The notes beneath the pieces are model-generated. The model made no database searches. It was given only the letters and a program-made list of their open reading frames with translations, and was not told the origin of the DNA. From Paramarasmius palmivorus (taxonomy: Eukaryota > Basidiomycota > Agaricomycetes > Agaricales > Marasmiaceae): DNA of 64,000 nt. Each line of letters opens with the position of its first letter. The stretch's first letter is position 1. Below are positions 34,899-49,859 of the stretch, one piece after another. Where the stretch lies: NCBI GenBank assembly GCA_037176845.1, contig JAYKXP010000053.1, positions 186,001 through 250,000 of the forward strand, given 5' to 3'. Made by a program: the position numbers and the translations under genes.

Positions 34899-36310
34899 TC
34901 AAATACCCATTGACAGTGAACTGGTGGATGTTATGCCGTTTTCCATGGCAGCGTGAAGGTTGAGCATTAGTCGGGAGACCAGTGTCACGGAAAGGCTTAA
35001 AGAAGACAGTCAGCAAGAACGAGCGATGATTTCACGATGATTCCAACCTGCTAGCAGCCGGTGCCAAACCACCCCTCATAGAGCCCTAAGCTCTTTCTCA
35101 ATAAAACGGCGTAGACGTATCGCCATACGACATACCTGAGCAAACTGAGCCCCGGAAAGACAATACTCTTTAGCGCTGTCCCTCATATGTGAACTTGAAC
35201 ACTCACATAGTAGGTGCATATATTTATCAGGTTTGCGAGACCCATGGCACTGAATTTATGATTAGCGGTACAATAGTGCGGCGGAGGTGTCAATTACCCG
35301 AAGTACAGTGCACCTGAATAATCATTAACACTGCAATTAGGGTAAATAGCGTAGATTCAGCAATCACCGTCACGTAGAAGAATCACTTTGAGCGATATCC
35401 TATTGCGACTTAGGATACGCAGCTCTTCTCTTGTCTTAAAGGCATTGTACACAGCCAAAGCAAACAAAATGGCGTCGTAGGCAAAAAGAATTTCCCAGGC
35501 TACCGCTTGTCCTGAGAACTCAGATGAGCCGGATGTCAGTTGAAGCGCTCAATATAGCTCACGGACTGCTCTTTTTGAAGGTCAGAAAGATTCAAGTAGG
35601 GGTAGCTAATTGGTGGAAAACTCACGAGTCGAAGTCCAACTGAGTACGACAGTGTCCAGATACGGACTCTCTTTGTTCATTGTGCTTGTAGAAAGTAGCA
35701 ACCTGGCTCATGCTAAGAAAGTTTTCCGGGATGAATGAGAGTAGCTCACGGTGGCAACGGTTGTAAGGAGACAGGTGACTATAAATATTAGAATGTACAA
35801 GACACGCCTGTTACATCCATATAACGCATAAACGCGCAGGGTTAAGATATCTAGGAAGATCATTTGAAAAGACACATCGCGATCAATGAGGTAGGACCCA
35901 CAGACAACGACGAGCTGAGTGAAAATAAGCAAGCCCTCCCGGACGTTGACCAGAAGATGACAACTACAGGACATGATGTTAGAGAGCGGTCGCTTCAGAA
36001 AGCATGTCCTTTACCTAGATTCTAGCCCTCGGGTATAGATTGACCAAAGAACGATTATCATGGCCAGCATGTTGTAGTATCGATGCAAAAAAAACAGGTA
36101 TCCACTAATGTTCGAAGGCCGCTTCCATAGAAATTTTACCTCGACCTCTATTGACACCAGTCAGTGCCTTCGCAGCTGATATCAGCTAATTTGAATACAA
36201 ACGCAGGGTAAGGAGGTGATCCCAGAATAAGATACCTATAGTTGATGTCGGTCAACGGCGCAAAGAGAACGACCTTCACGCAACTCATCGCGACTAAGTG
36301 CCAGTAGTTG
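34899..36310 (-). CDS. DUF6533-type multi-pass membrane protein
   Basis: Exon chain readable from YWHLVAM through SILFWDHLLTLQVEV (intron 36,148-36,202 between) to KFLWKRPSNISGYLFFLHRY, the hallmark N-terminal module of agaricomycete DUF6533 proteins. Later exons give ILTLRVYALYGCNRRVLYIL, WEILFAYDAILFALAVYNAF, LRD-SGALYFG, AMGLANLINI and the family-typical end SRLMLNLHAAMENG. The stop is at 34,899-34,901. About seven membrane helices are expected. The role of the family is unknown; receptor-like function is often guessed but not shown. The first exon is not fixed and may lie at 36,330-36,580. At least eight exons. Confidence 0.8.
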
Positions 36311-37382
36311 CTGAGGGAGCTACAAACAAATCAGTCGTCATTGAAGATACATCTTGATGGACGATAACATACTCCTCCCTCTCTGAATCGTAAATCGCCA
36401 TCACTTGAGATACTCGCTGGTGTCCTGGTCGAAAGTGCAAGAAGAAATGATACTGGTTTCCTGGATTTATATACGGAATGAATGTGAACAGATCTGCAAA
36501 TCCGATTTGGAACTTGGATGGGCAACATTGCCGACCTATGTTTCCACTTTCGGCAGAAGGACTTTTGATTTCATCCATCACCCCGCACTGACCTATGCTT
36601 CACCGGTGTCAGGGAATACCCCAGGATAGTCTGCTATCACCGAGCCTGACAACTTCTAGCAACAAAAGATGATGATCTGTTGAATCATTCTTCACAACAG
36701 GCCCTGATGTATCAGCACCAGCATTAGCGGGGCCTCATCAATGACCGGAAACCAGCGTATGATTCGGTTGGCAGTTTCAAGCATTAGAAGAGTTAGGCGG
36801 ACCATGTTCAGCGATGTGCAACAATGTACTTTGAGCTGGTGCCCAGAGTGATACTACGGATAGGGAGGTGTTAGCGGCAAACTAGCACAATGAAACTTGC
36901 AGCAACGCACGTGTAATGACAACAGCAGGCCGGGAAATAGATAGCCTGGAAAGCCCAGTAAAGGTAGAGAGAATCGCATAAGGGTTATGCTGGGGCATCG
37001 AAATATCGACGCAAAGAGAACAGACCTGTTCTTTTTGCATCGATATTTCAACGCACTAGCAATTCCACCTACACCGCAGCGAGTCGGTCAACTACAGGAA
37101 AGTACTGTTAATTGTCAAGCCGCTAGACTTATTTGATTACGTGCCTGCACCATATTCACCCACAGGGGTGTATCTAGAAAAATATCGTGTCCATCGCACA
37201 ATGAGGTGAATTCGGTTGATATGAGGACCGGATTGAATGGAGGTGGGACAACTTCAAATTTAAAAGTGACACTGCCATGATGACAAATACAGGTTTCTCA
37301 CGAATCACGTGGACTCTAAGCACGCGTCGCGTCACAGTCACGCTTTGTTGAAACCATTCGTTTCGTTTTGTTCTCAACAACC
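36311..37382. other. Intergenic with a hairpin
   Basis: Upstream of both the DUF6533 gene (minus) and SMC4 (plus). The first exon of the DUF6533 gene may be in 36,330-36,580. A 60 bp inverted repeat lies at 36,995-37,054. The SMC4-proximal part contains ACGCGTCGCGTC near 37,322. Confidence 0.45.
36995..37054 (-). repeat. 28+4+28 bp hairpin
   Basis: Arms 36,995-37,022 and 37,027-37,054 with the loop GACC. The arms agree at 24 of 28 positions and all four differences are transitions. Transcribed from the minus strand, three of the four become G-U wobble pairs, so 27 of 28 positions could pair. It could be a small-RNA precursor, a terminator-like structure or a miniature-element relic. No expression evidence can be read from sequence. 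Confidence 0.6.
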
Positions 37383-40300
37383 ATGCCTCCACGCCGGTCG
37401 TCGCGTACACGGGCATCCGTAGAACCAGAATCGGTCGGTTCAAACCCAGGAAAACGCAAGAGGGCTCAATCAGTCTCCGTAGATGTAGTGCAGGAGAAGG
37501 AAAATGTGGAGAAACCACCTTCGAAAGCGAGGAGAAGCTCTTCGAGTCGCTCCAGCGCCGGCCCCAGTGCCAGATCCAGGGCCTCTACCCGCAATCGATC
37601 TGCTGCATTGGACGAGGTACCCGAGACTGATGACGAGAACGAAGATAGTCCACCACCCGCCAAGAAGAAACGACCTTCGTTGGAAGCTGAGGTAGATGAC
37701 GGGGAAGAGGAGGTCAGCAAGTCGGGGGATGAAAGTGGTATGGAAGAGGAAGAAGAGAAAGCGAGATACAATCGTAGGGCGATAAGGAGCACCCGTACGC
37801 AACGCAGCCGTGCACCAACTTCCAAGTCAAGAGTTGGTTCAGCAAAGCCCAAACAGGTCATAATCGAGTCGGATGTGGAGGAGGAGTCGGATGGGGAACC
37901 AGAGCTCGTATCGAAGGGACGGAGAACATCGGGAGATGACTTTGAAGATGCTATGGATGAAGACTTTGAGGAAGCCCCTGTCAAGAAAACTCGTCAGCCC
38001 AAACGAGCTTCAGCCAGCAGAAAAACTTCAGTGTCCTCTGCTCGCGGGTCAGCTGGTAGAAAGTCTCGAAAGCCACCTGTCGAGATCTCGGACAGCGAAG
38101 TAGAAGCCCCACGCGTGTCAACTTCGACGCAAACCGCGAGCCGTGCCTCCAAGGACACATCCATGGAGCAAATCCAGGAAGAGGAGGAGCAAGAAGAACC
38201 AGTGTCTCTCTTTGACCCACCAGCTGAGCCCAAGCCTTCTCAACCGCAGGCCACCTCAATTCCAGAGGAGCCAAAAGGTCCACAAAAGCGTCTGGTCATC
38301 CACAAACTAGCTCTAGTGAACTTCAAGAGCTATGCCGGAAGGCAGGAGATCGGACCATTCCACAAGGTATGGATTAGTTTGCGCTTGCTGTTCTCAGTGT
38401 TGATCAAATGCGCAGTCTTTCTCGTCCATTGTGGGCCCCAACGGATCTGGGAAGTCCAATACCATTGACGCTTTGCTCTTTGTGTTTGGATACCGGGCGA
38501 CCAAGATGCGACAAGGCAAATTGTCGGAGCTAATCCACAATTCTGCACGCTACCCTGACCTCGACGACTGTAGTGTTGAGATTTATTTCCGCGAAATCAT
38601 TGACCTTGTGAGTGCATGTATTTCGATGTACAACTCATATTGACGGCCTTTTAGGACGGTCCGGATGATTTCGAGATTGTCGAAGGTTCCGACATGGTTG
38701 TTGCACGTACTGCCTACAAGAACAACAGCAGCAAGTATACCATAAATGGTAGACAGAGCTCATTCACAGAGGTTCAAACGCTGCTGAAAGCGCGAGGCAT
38801 TGACTTGGATCATAAGCGTTTCCTAATTCTCCAGGTTTGTATCCCATCCTTTCCTTTGCTACATGAACTGAATGTCAGCTAGGGAGAAGTCGAGTCCATT
38901 GCACAGATGAAGCCAAAGGGTACAGAACACGACGAGGGACTGCTCGAGTATCTCGAGGACATCATCGGAACATCAAAGTACAAAGAACCCATCGAGGAGG
39001 CATCTACAGCTACAGAGACTCTAAATGAACTCCGGCAAGAGAAGATGAATCGTCTTCGATTGGTAGAAAAGGAGAAAAATTCTCTGGAGAGCAAGAGGCA
39101 AGAGGCAGTAGACTTCCTTAAACTAACGAATCAGCATGTCCGGGCGCAATCTTTGCTTTGGCAGTGGTATGTCATGGCATCGCTCCAGCAGGCGAGTAAA
39201 CTGGAAAAACAAGCTGTGAGTCCAGTTTCTTTCACTGTAAATCGTACTACTTATATTTGTCTAGGCTAAACTCCAAAGTGATCTCGACCAAGAGACGGAG
39301 AAGAACAAAGATGACGTTGATCACCTCCAAGCGCTGAAAAGGCACTATGCAGACCGCGAGGACGCGTACAAGGTAGGTTACAAATTCATACTATCAAGTC
39401 AAGCTGACGCGAAACTGCGATCTAGGAAGTTCAAAAGGCTGCAAAGGCCGCTCAGAAGGATCTCGTCGATAATCAGAAGATTGAGGTCGGTCTGAAGGAA
39501 CGTCAGAAGCACGCGTCGGGTAAGGTGAAGAAGTTTGGCAAGCTTGTCACCGATGTAAGGAAGAAGTCTCCTTTTTCTTCTGCTTGGTAATGATTCCAAA
39601 ACGATAGGAAACAAACACCCTCAGAACCGCTCGCCAGACCATCCAAGACAGCGAAGAGAAGATTGAGAAAGGGAGAACAAAGCTGGTGCAGCACGAGGAG
39701 AACCTAACTCGAGAAGAAAAGGTTCTGGGCGAGATACAAGATAGCTTGAAAGGTTTGTTGTTCGTCCTCGTGACCATGTCTATGCGCTAATTCACCCTCA
39801 AAGACAAAACACAAGTCTACTATGATCAGAAAGAAGTCTTGCAGAAGGAGCTTCAACCATGGAATACCAAGATCAACGCTAAACAATCCGAGATCGATAT
39901 CGCTACGAGTGAACGGGATGCACTGGTAAAGAAGGCGCAAGATGCTAAGGCTGCCTGTGAAGAGGCAGAAGATGCGCTAGAGAAGCTCAAGTCCGACCAA
40001 GAATCTAAGGTATACATCTTCGCTGTGTTTAAGGAACTACGTTGACGATGCGGTATAGACCCAACAACAAGCTCAGTTGAAAGCAGACAAAGCTGATTTC
40101 AAACGAAATAAAGAGGCGGCTGAAAGGCAGGTTCAGGTGAGTCGCCACTTCAACGCTCGGTTACAAACAAAACTGAACTTGACGAAGGATACGCAAAATC
40201 AAGTGAACCATTGGAGGCAAAAGGCAACTTCATGCCATCAAAGAGTTCATGATGCGAAAGCTTCTCAAGCCGAAAATCGGTCCCAAGGTAGGGTCCTTGA

Positions 40301-43071
40301 TGGTTTGACGCGTTTAAAGGATTCGGGACGGATCGACGGATTTCATGTATGTTTTATCTCATTGAGAGTGTTCTACTTGCTGACTAGTGTCCGAAGGGTC
40401 GATTGGGTAGTCTGGGGACTATTCCAGAACAATACGACGTCGCTATCTCCACCGCCTGCGCCGCCCAGTTGAATAACATGGTTGTCGATAAGGTGGAGCA
40501 AGGTCAACAGTGCCTGAACTATCTCAGGGATCAGAAGCTTGGACGAGCCACCTTCATGGTCATCGAGAAAATCAACTTCCGCCCCGAGCAGTTACAGAGA
40601 ATCGAAACGCCCGAAGGTGTTCCCCGCCTCTTCGACCTTATCACTCCCAGAGAACCGCGCTTCGCTCCTGTCTTCTATCAGGCAGTCTCCAACACTCTCG
40701 TCGCCAAAGACATAGATCAAGCTAATCGTATCGCATACGGCGCTAAACGATGGAAAGTTGTAACCCTTCAAGGGCAATTGATCGACATCTCTGGAACTAT
40801 GTCCGGTGGCGGCAATCAAACAAGCAGAGGAGCAATGAGCTCGAAATTTGCTGCGGACACCGTTCGTCCCGAAGTCCTTCGCAACTACGAGAAAGAGAGT
40901 GAAGACGCAGACCGACAACTCCAAGCCGCTCAGAACGAACTGCGGAATGCTCAAGAAGAGCTTGACCGAATTATCAAGTCTGGTCCCACCATTGATTTAG
41001 CATACGAAAAACTGGTTCTCGACATCGAGACCGGCAAGACCCGTATCATTGAAGCAGAAAAACGTGTACATGCTTTGAGGTATGCCAAATCGATTTACCT
41101 GTTTCTTGATTGAGCTTATTCCCGTTGTCAGGTCTCAGACGAAGCCCGATGACGGTGATTTGGCCCGTATATCAAGACTGGAACAAGAGATAGCCAGTGC
41201 CCAGGCCGAACTCGAACACCTCTCCAGCAAGGCGGCAAAGATAGAGGCTTCCCTCAAAGAGATCGAGGAAAAGATCCTCAAGATCGGTGGATCCAAGTTA
41301 CTCGCGCAGAAGACCAAGATTGAAGGGCTCAGAAATCATATTGATATGACCAACGATGAGATTACCAAAGCTGAAGTCGCGAAGACCAAGGCTGAAAAAG
41401 ATGTCAAGAAATATGCGTCTTCGGTCAAAAGTAACGAAGCCAGTCTTGAAGAGGCCAAAGCAGAGACTGCGGACATAGAAGGTAAACTCAAGGAGGTGAC
41501 CGAGTACATGACAGGGCTGCGTGCACGGGTAGAGGAAGCCGAGGCAGCAGAGGAGACTTCTCGTGAGGATTTAGCCGATCTAAAGGCTCAACTAGACGCC
41601 AAGACCGAGGAGGTTGAAGAATTCAGAAAGAAAGAGGTGAGTGGTGGCAAAACAAGCTCGTTTAACTCGTTTCTAAAACCTGTGCAGGCTAAAATTCGGG
41701 CCACCCTCGATGAGGTCCAGAGAGAGCAGCGCGATAATGATTCCAAGATACAGCATTGGACCGAAGCAATCGAGGAACTCAAGCTAGAGGAAATAGAGTA
41801 AGATCCCACAAAATGGCCTTATTTCATCCTTACTGATCTCTTCCAAGCGATGATGATGAAGATGACGACGAGAGTGACAGTGATGCGGAAGGTAGTAAAG
41901 ATGACGAGCGCATGGCTCAAGATGACGATGGTGAGGGTGGTGTGAAAGCAGACCCAGAACAACCCCCCAAGCCCACAAAGAAGACCGCGCGGACAAAGAA
42001 CGGTCTCAAATACTTCAGCGACGAGGAGCTTAGGCGACACAAACAACGAGATTTGGTTGCCGACATGGAAAATTTGGAAGGTGAATATAAATCTTAGCAT
42101 TCTGCTTCTGCTTCTTGCCTCATCCGTGCTCAGATCGGCTCAAACGTGCCAAACCGAACCTCAACGTCCTGGAGGAGTACAAGAAGCGGGAAGAGGAATG
42201 GTTCAGTCGGCATAATGAGGTTGAGAAAGTCACTGAGAAACGTGATGCTGCCAAGAAGAAACACGATGATCTCCGGAAACAGCGCCTTGACGAGTTCATG
42301 ACCGGATTCAACACGATATCTTTGAAATTGAAGGAGATGTACCAGGTACGTCAATCACTTCTTAACCTTATGGCATTCACTGATCAGCCTATAGATGATA
42401 ACCCTGGGCGGAAACGCTGAGTTGGAACTGGTCGATAGCATGGATCCGTTCTCTGAAGGCATCATATTCAGTGTCATGCCTCCAAAGAAAAGCTGGAAGA
42501 ATATCTCCAACCTTTCTGGTGGAGAAAAGGTGGGGTACTTTCCTCTTACAGAGAGTCGTTCACTAAATCCATTGCCACACCAGACGCTCAGCTCGCTGGC
42601 ATTGGTCTTTGCGCTACATGTCTTCAAGGTAATCCGACGCTTTCTTGATAATGCCCATTTTCATTCTCATCAACGTTTCTAAGCCTACACCCCTTTACTT
42701 CATGGATGAGATTGACGCAGCTCTTGACTTCCGAAATGTCTCCATCGTGGCGAACTATATCAAGGATCGGACGAAGAACGCTCAATTTATCATCATCTCC
42801 CTTCGGTGCGTCTATGGAATAAGCATTAACGGACATCACCCTAATACCTTTGAGTAGAAACGACATGTTCGAGCTCAGCCACAGACTCATCGGAATTTAC
42901 AAAACTGCAAATGTTACACAAAGTAAGGATTCGTTTCACCTTTCTACGAAGTCAAAGTTTGAGACCTTCCTAGGTATCTCCATCGACAATCATGCGTTGT
43001 CGGCTGTTCGACCTCTTCCCGTCCGTGTACCTGCCCCTACCTCCGCTGTTCATGCCTCAGTTCCTTCGTAA
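37383..43071 (+). CDS. Condensin core subunit SMC4
   Basis: ATPase of the condensin complex that compacts mitotic chromosomes, partner of SMC2. After a long disordered, charge-rich N-terminus of about 300 residues (SR, acidic and basic runs), the head begins KRLVIHKLALVNFKSYAGRQ. Walker A is GPNGSGKSNTID (split by an intron from the previous strand) and the Q-loop region is LILQGEVESIAQMKPKG. Long coiled coils flank the hinge, which begins near 40,390 (GSLGTIPEQYDVAIS) and includes ISGTMSGGGNQTSRG. The C-terminal head has the signature LSGGEK (about 42,515) and Walker B PLYFMDEIDAALD (about 42,695). About 16 short introns. The ATG at 37,383 (MPPRRSSRTR) is used; no better upstream ATG was seen. 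Confidence 0.97.
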
Positions 43072-43657
43072 CGTATACCATCTTCTTGGGACATGTTCTA
43101 CTGTGTCTATCGCTCCATATTTTGGGTCGCATTCAGCTGTATTATTGTACGTCTTGTAATATTACCTCAAATACTCATGCTTGAATGCATCTTTAGTCAG
43201 TACTTGTATTGTTTTAGGCTCAATTCAATGTACAGTCATATATTCTTTTCCTTCATGTAGAACGAGATTGAAATTAGTTGACAATCAACTGCACTCCAGC
43301 TGCTTGGAGAGAGAGATGCCTTAGTACAAGACCATAATTAAGCTGCAGCCCCAGCTGGCCCTAGAGGCTTGACTATACCCACTCGGAAAGCGCCGAGCTT
43401 CAACGTTTCACTTTCAACCTTTACCAGCAGAGAATACGCTTTTCGCACTCTTTCACATGTGTGCAGCTGTCGCTTACGTATTATGTAAATATTAATCTCT
43501 CAATTGACAACACACAAGAACGTATGATATCGTCGCGCAATGTGATCATTCGTGGCATAAAAGCATGTAGCGACACCGGCTTTTAGACTATAGCAGCATG
43601 GATAGTACTGGCGAAAACATACAGCGCATAGATGACATACAACAACCGACAAATCTC
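43072..43657. other. Convergent 3' regions of SMC4 and RPL4
   Basis: A/T-rich 3' flank shared by two convergent genes. No further gene seen. Confidence 0.5.
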
Positions 43658-45041
<1,384 letters not shown>

Positions 45042-45923
45042 CGTCGGTGAGTCTTGATTCTTGATGCCAAAATTACTGGCAATGGTGATGAGCACGAAAT
45101 AGGCTTTTGCCGAACACAAACTGTGCAGTTGCAAAAATAAGGTTTCCGCCTCATTCCACGTGACTCAAGTGAGACAGAGTCCGGCAGTTGCTTGAGCCTG
45201 CCGGGTTAGGAATGGGACTCCTTGTCCGTGTACCTATCAAACCATCTTCATAAAGTGCTGTTCAGCAACTTATCAACCGAGGAAACCGAAAATACCATGA
45301 GCGGTCCCGTCCTTGTTCTTTGACGATAACTACCAAAGCTGCCGGGACCCACACGATCATAGTAGACGTAGAACCAAACCAAACTGCACTGGATCGTGGC
45401 GAATAAGCTGATGGCGCAGCTGATGCATTCCTGGTTCTTTGCATCTTGGGTACGCTTCTCAACTTTGCAATGTGCCGCGATCATACTCATGTAAAGATAG
45501 CTACTTGACCCACAGTCAGGCTATTGACAAATCTCGCCGAACAGCACAAGATACAGTATAGCTCAACATCGAGATCGCCACTGCTCATCTTCTCTTCCAT
45601 CAAACCCATCCTTCTGGGACGGTAGGTGTCAAATCACGAACGCCGATCAGTACTGCCTCGTTCGGGTGGCGAAGCGAACCGACAGCTATGAGACCGAAAA
45701 AAGCTAACTTGTTCCTTCTTCCATATGTGTTATGATCTGGATTGACGGGCGAATTATAAACATGCCATAAGGAACGACAATGCACCCTTTTTACACCTTT
45801 TCAACGAGGGGAACGCTGGTGATCTCCTCGTCAGTCTATGTTGAACAAGGGGACATCGTTTTTCTCTCGACGAGGCACGTTTTAGTTCCCTCTTTTGGAC
45901 GTATACTGACTTGACATCTGTAG
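45042..45923. other. Intergenic; first exon of next gene likely here
   Basis: Holds the RPL4 promoter on the left. An 80-codon minus-strand frame at 45,248-45,490 (ending DKLLNSTL) has one hydrophobic run (AISLFATIQCSLVWFYVYY) but no homologue I recognise. The missing first exon of 7TM gene 1 should lie in the last few hundred bases. Confidence 0.4.
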
Positions 45924-47282
45924 CTGATGGGGAAAACATGAGGCTGAGCCTCCTATATACCTACGACGCACTTCAACTCATCGGCTTTGCCCTGAACGCC
46001 GTCATTGTCATTACCGCTTTCATCTCGACGAAAGTCAGGCGGACGACAGTCTGGTACTCTTTTATGTCAGCATGGGTTCTATGGTGTATCTCCTATTCCC
46101 TTCTTCTTGGATACCAGCTGGAAGGTAGTCCCCCTTTCAGTCTTTGCCTTTTCCAGGCTGGGACGATATACGCAGCCCCGCCATGGTATGTTTCTTTGTT
46201 ATCAAGCATTCATTTTCTCAAAATATTCACCCCCAGTAATGCGTTGTTGACACTGGGGATACTTGCACAGGTAAGCCCCCCCAATTTGACTCATTACTCT
46301 AACTGACATGACTTTCTGTACTCTAGCTCTATATCTCCTTGTCTGCGACTATCAAGCAACGTCGTCCCCCAAGCTGGATAAATGCAACGGTGCTCTCTGC
46401 AAATGATTTTCTGTACGGAAAGTATTCATTAAACCTTTCACAGATACTGGCTGTTCCGATTGTGGTCTATCTGTCGGTTTTCGTGGGGGTCATGGCTGTA
46501 AGTTACCTCCTGTGTTGAAGTTACCGTGTTCTCAAGGGTGCCACAGCTCGGCCTCAGCGACCGAGACAGGGTCGTCAGAGATACAAGTAGGATGTACTGT
46601 AATCTTTCGGGCGGTATAGCGTGAGCTCTAACGGTTTATCTACGAGTGACCTCCGCTAACGACGAGCGTTTAAAGATCCTCAATTAGCGCCGCCCTCGTT
46701 GGACTGGCTTCATTAGCCATGCTTATACTTGAAGGTCGGGTTTATCAACTCAAGGTCTGCAGACCGTCTTAAATTTCTTGTCTCTGCATAGTCTTGGTGT
46801 TTCTCACCATGTTGAAGCACTGGTCCGCTTTTAAACGTCTTCGTGCATCTCCCGGCAGTATGATCTCGACAACAATGATCGTCAGGGTCACCGTGTTTGC
46901 TTTCCTACCGATGCTGGCTTTAGGGTATGTGCCACTTTCCTGCTTTGGCTTCTATCCACATATGAGCATGTAGACTATCGGTTCAATCGTTTTTATCGGA
47001 GTCTCATAATAGCTCTCAGTCGCATGTTGCCGTTGCAACTCGTGAGCGTCTATCTTTGTTCATGGGATTTGTGACGCTTTTAACACGATATCATCTAGTC
47101 CCTACGGCAGCAGCGCTCATCTTTGGTACACAAAAGGTGAATACTATTTGCCCTTTATGGATCCATGTCTCATTGACACTCGAACTGGAAAGGATATCAT
47201 GTATTCGTGGATGTTTTGGAGGACCGACAGTTCAGACCCTGTGTCTGTGTCTATGAAGACGGTTGGTGCGCGCAATTGTTAA
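45924..47282 (+). CDS. 7TM-like membrane protein, paralogue 1
   Basis: The exon after the acceptor at 45,923 reads DGENMRLSLLYTYDALQLIGF and starts the first membrane helix. Later exons give TVWYSFMSAWVLWCISYSLL, FSLCLFQAGTIYAAPPWY, LAVPIVVYLSVFVGVMA, KHWSAFKRLRASPGSMI, VTVFAFLPMLALGYV, VPTAAALIFGTQK and the last exon DIMYSWMFWRTDS, with stop at 47,280-47,282. It is a paralogue of the genes at 52.4-54.0 and 56.6-58.0 kb, with the intron after the FGTQK codons conserved. About seven helices. Function unknown; a receptor role is only a guess. The first coding exon was not fixed. Confidence 0.75.
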
Positions 47283-47733
47283 CGGTGAAGGATGCGTAAG
47301 AAGCGTCGTAGGAAAATATGTACCAGTGACACAACACAGTTGTTTCTATACATTCATTTATATAGCCTACAGTACTCGTATTAGTTATATCTGGAGCCAA
47401 TAATTATAAATAGACTTGACTCTGTTCATGTCGCGCCGCGCTCAGCTGACAGCGCGGCCCGGAACGACTCAATTTGGAATACGACAGCACATTCCCAAAA
47501 TCCGGCTCCGAGGAAAATTCAGCAACAGGTATACGCGGGAATCTTCAGAGCTCGACTTTGCATCTTGTGAGACGTGGTTGTGTTTTTTGAACATCTTGAT
47601 TACAACAGTTTCAGCGCTGAACCCACACGTGATGCGGCGGACTGCAAAAGTCCTCTACCTGGTATAAGCAGCAACAAGTGTACACTGTACAAAAGGTCCG
47701 TGGTTAGGTTCTACCTAGTAAGGAGCAGGGCGG
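47283..47733. other. Intergenic, no gene seen
   Basis: Convergent 3' flank of paralogue 1 and the large membrane protein. A/T-rich near 47,330-47,410. No coherent frame. Confidence 0.45.
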
Positions 47734-49859
47734 TCATCTCGAAAGCGTGGGCAATGCCACAGCGTAGTATGTAGGAAGTGGTTGTTCTTGTGGGCGCCTC
47801 TGCGTGAGCTCTTCCATATACGTCTTATCCTTTTCGACGTCATGTTCAAAGACTTCAGGTGCGAAATTCGAGGATGCAAGCGCTGCTTCTGCGTGGACTA
47901 TGATCGATAGATTCAACAACGTGAAACTTCAAAAGACATGATGAGACTCACGATACTGCGACAGACCCTTTCCAAAATTCAAACGGCAGAGCAATCCAAG
48001 CACAAAGCTCGCTAAGAACAGCAAAATAGACGCAGTGGTGAAACATCCCATGTTAGGCCAAGCGTAGTAAGTCCTGCGAGTAGAACAAGAGACGTCAGCG
48101 ATGAATAGAAGGCGTCAGAAACGATGATGACTCACCACCGATACACTTGCGAATAGAACATGATGCAAGAGCCCGAGAAGAAAAGGAAACCCAGTACGAT
48201 GAAAACGCCCGTAGCCACGCGGTGCTCATGCCGTATACCATACCATCCCTGGGGTGGATAAGTAATGTGGAAATAGAAATTGAATATCAATTACCGTGAT
48301 CATCCATGGTACTAACGCCTGCGGAAGGTTCAGTATTTAATCCTCATCAAAGTAAATGAGTCTCACAATTGTGACGAAAATGAAAATTGCCACGAAGAGT
48401 TCGAACCAATCAGTGATGTATCTGATATAGGTATTGAACAATTGATCGACCCATAGCCCAGAAGCAACGAGCAGCACGAATACTTCGAGCTGTAAACAAA
48501 CTTTGACAGCCATGAAGTACTTGAAGGCTGGATGTCAGCGTCGTTCTGGAAATACAACACAACCGTACTCGCTGAATCCGGACAATCTTCTTCGGAGCAC
48601 CCATGTAATTGAAGGACTGCGTGTTGTATAGCTGTATCCGTACTTAGCTTTGGTATGGAGGCCAAAATTGACGCGTACCTTCAATAGCGTGAACGATAGA
48701 TAGCATGAAATTGTCAGCGCAGTACAATTGAGCACTAAATCAATGATCTAGGGGTCAATGCGGTTGGGTCAAAAGAGAGACGACAACAGAATCAAAATCA
48801 TACCTCATATCTGAAGCGCGATGAGAAGTAGTCTGGAAAAATTTCTACAGCGCACGGGGAATTGGGGCTTTCTATCATTGCGTAGTAAACCTTTTGCTGC
48901 CAGTATGACCGCCACAGTGCATATGATGACCAGGCGGTAATTAATACACGAGCACCAAGTCCTGCAAGCCTGTTACGGCATGAGAGAGGTGTTCATAGCC
49001 AGCAACCTGTCCACACTCACACATGGGGAACAGAATCATAAATCATGGCCATGATTGAAATGCCGAACAGCCAAAACTGAAGGAGGACAAAAGCAAGATC
49101 TTCCCTTCGAGAATTCTCCATGCTGTAGGAAAGACCAGTGAGTCCAGTATTTTATGATGACTTCGGTGACAGACATACTGCTGCTGTGGATAGAGCAAGA
49201 TACTGGTGCACTTTTTACTAAAAGCTACAGCCCCATATGTTGCATTCAGTATGACGGAGTTATCGTTGGGATTCTGAGCTTCCGGAAATGCCTGGAGTGT
49301 GAGATTTTGTCTGGCTCGCATTTCTTTCACCTAGACGTACATTAGACTCTTTGCAGATCAATCAATCAATATATATATGGTGCGTACCAGTGCTCCTCTC
49401 AACTTCGCATTCTGGAATTATACGTAAATATGGGCGAACAGTTGAAGAATATGAAGAGCCTTACTTGATCCGGACCAACCACTTCCACCACATCCGTAGT
49501 CGAATCGAAAATGTGCGAACACGTATTATCGTTGTGAGGTATGTAATTACACATATCGAGTCTGTAGTCCCGGCCTGATACAATGAGGTCGGTATGATTG
49601 ACGTTTGGGATATTTGCAGCCTTGGTGATGGAGGTGAAAAAGGCGCTGTATTCAGAGTCGATGGTGAACAAGAAAGATTGGATAATGCCTTGGGCAAAAC
49701 AATGGGTGAAGCCGAACAGGAAGAACACGAAAGTGAGTCGATTTCGGGTGATGCGTGCAACCTACGTATCGGTCAGCATGGGAGCCCTGAGCTAGGTAAC
49801 ACAAAACTCACCACTGCCCTTGCCTTCGCCTTGAGGTTTGTGCCTGCATTCCGCGACAT
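47734..49859 (-). CDS. Large multi-pass membrane protein, family 2 member 1
   Basis: Starts MSRNAGTNLKAKARAVV, joined across an intron to ARITRNRLTFVFFLFGFTHC, the first membrane helix. A soluble, probably extracytoplasmic loop follows with cysteines (YRLDMCNYIPHNDNTCSHIF). Then come SRREDLAFVLLQFWLFGISI and several more helices in short exons, and a hydrophilic tail ending TYYAVALPTLSR at 47,734. It is homologous to the gene at 61.5-63.8 kb (shared SRREDL-x9-WLF segment and same loop-then-helices order). No named domain was recognised. Exon borders in the middle were not all resolved. Confidence 0.7.

Noticed and set aside
37466..37984. 172-codon Ser-rich minus-strand frame
   Set aside because: Mirror image of the disordered N-terminal coding region of SMC4.
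45248..45490. 80-codon minus-strand frame with one hydrophobic run
   Set aside because: Could be a small membrane protein, but nothing beyond the open frame supports it.
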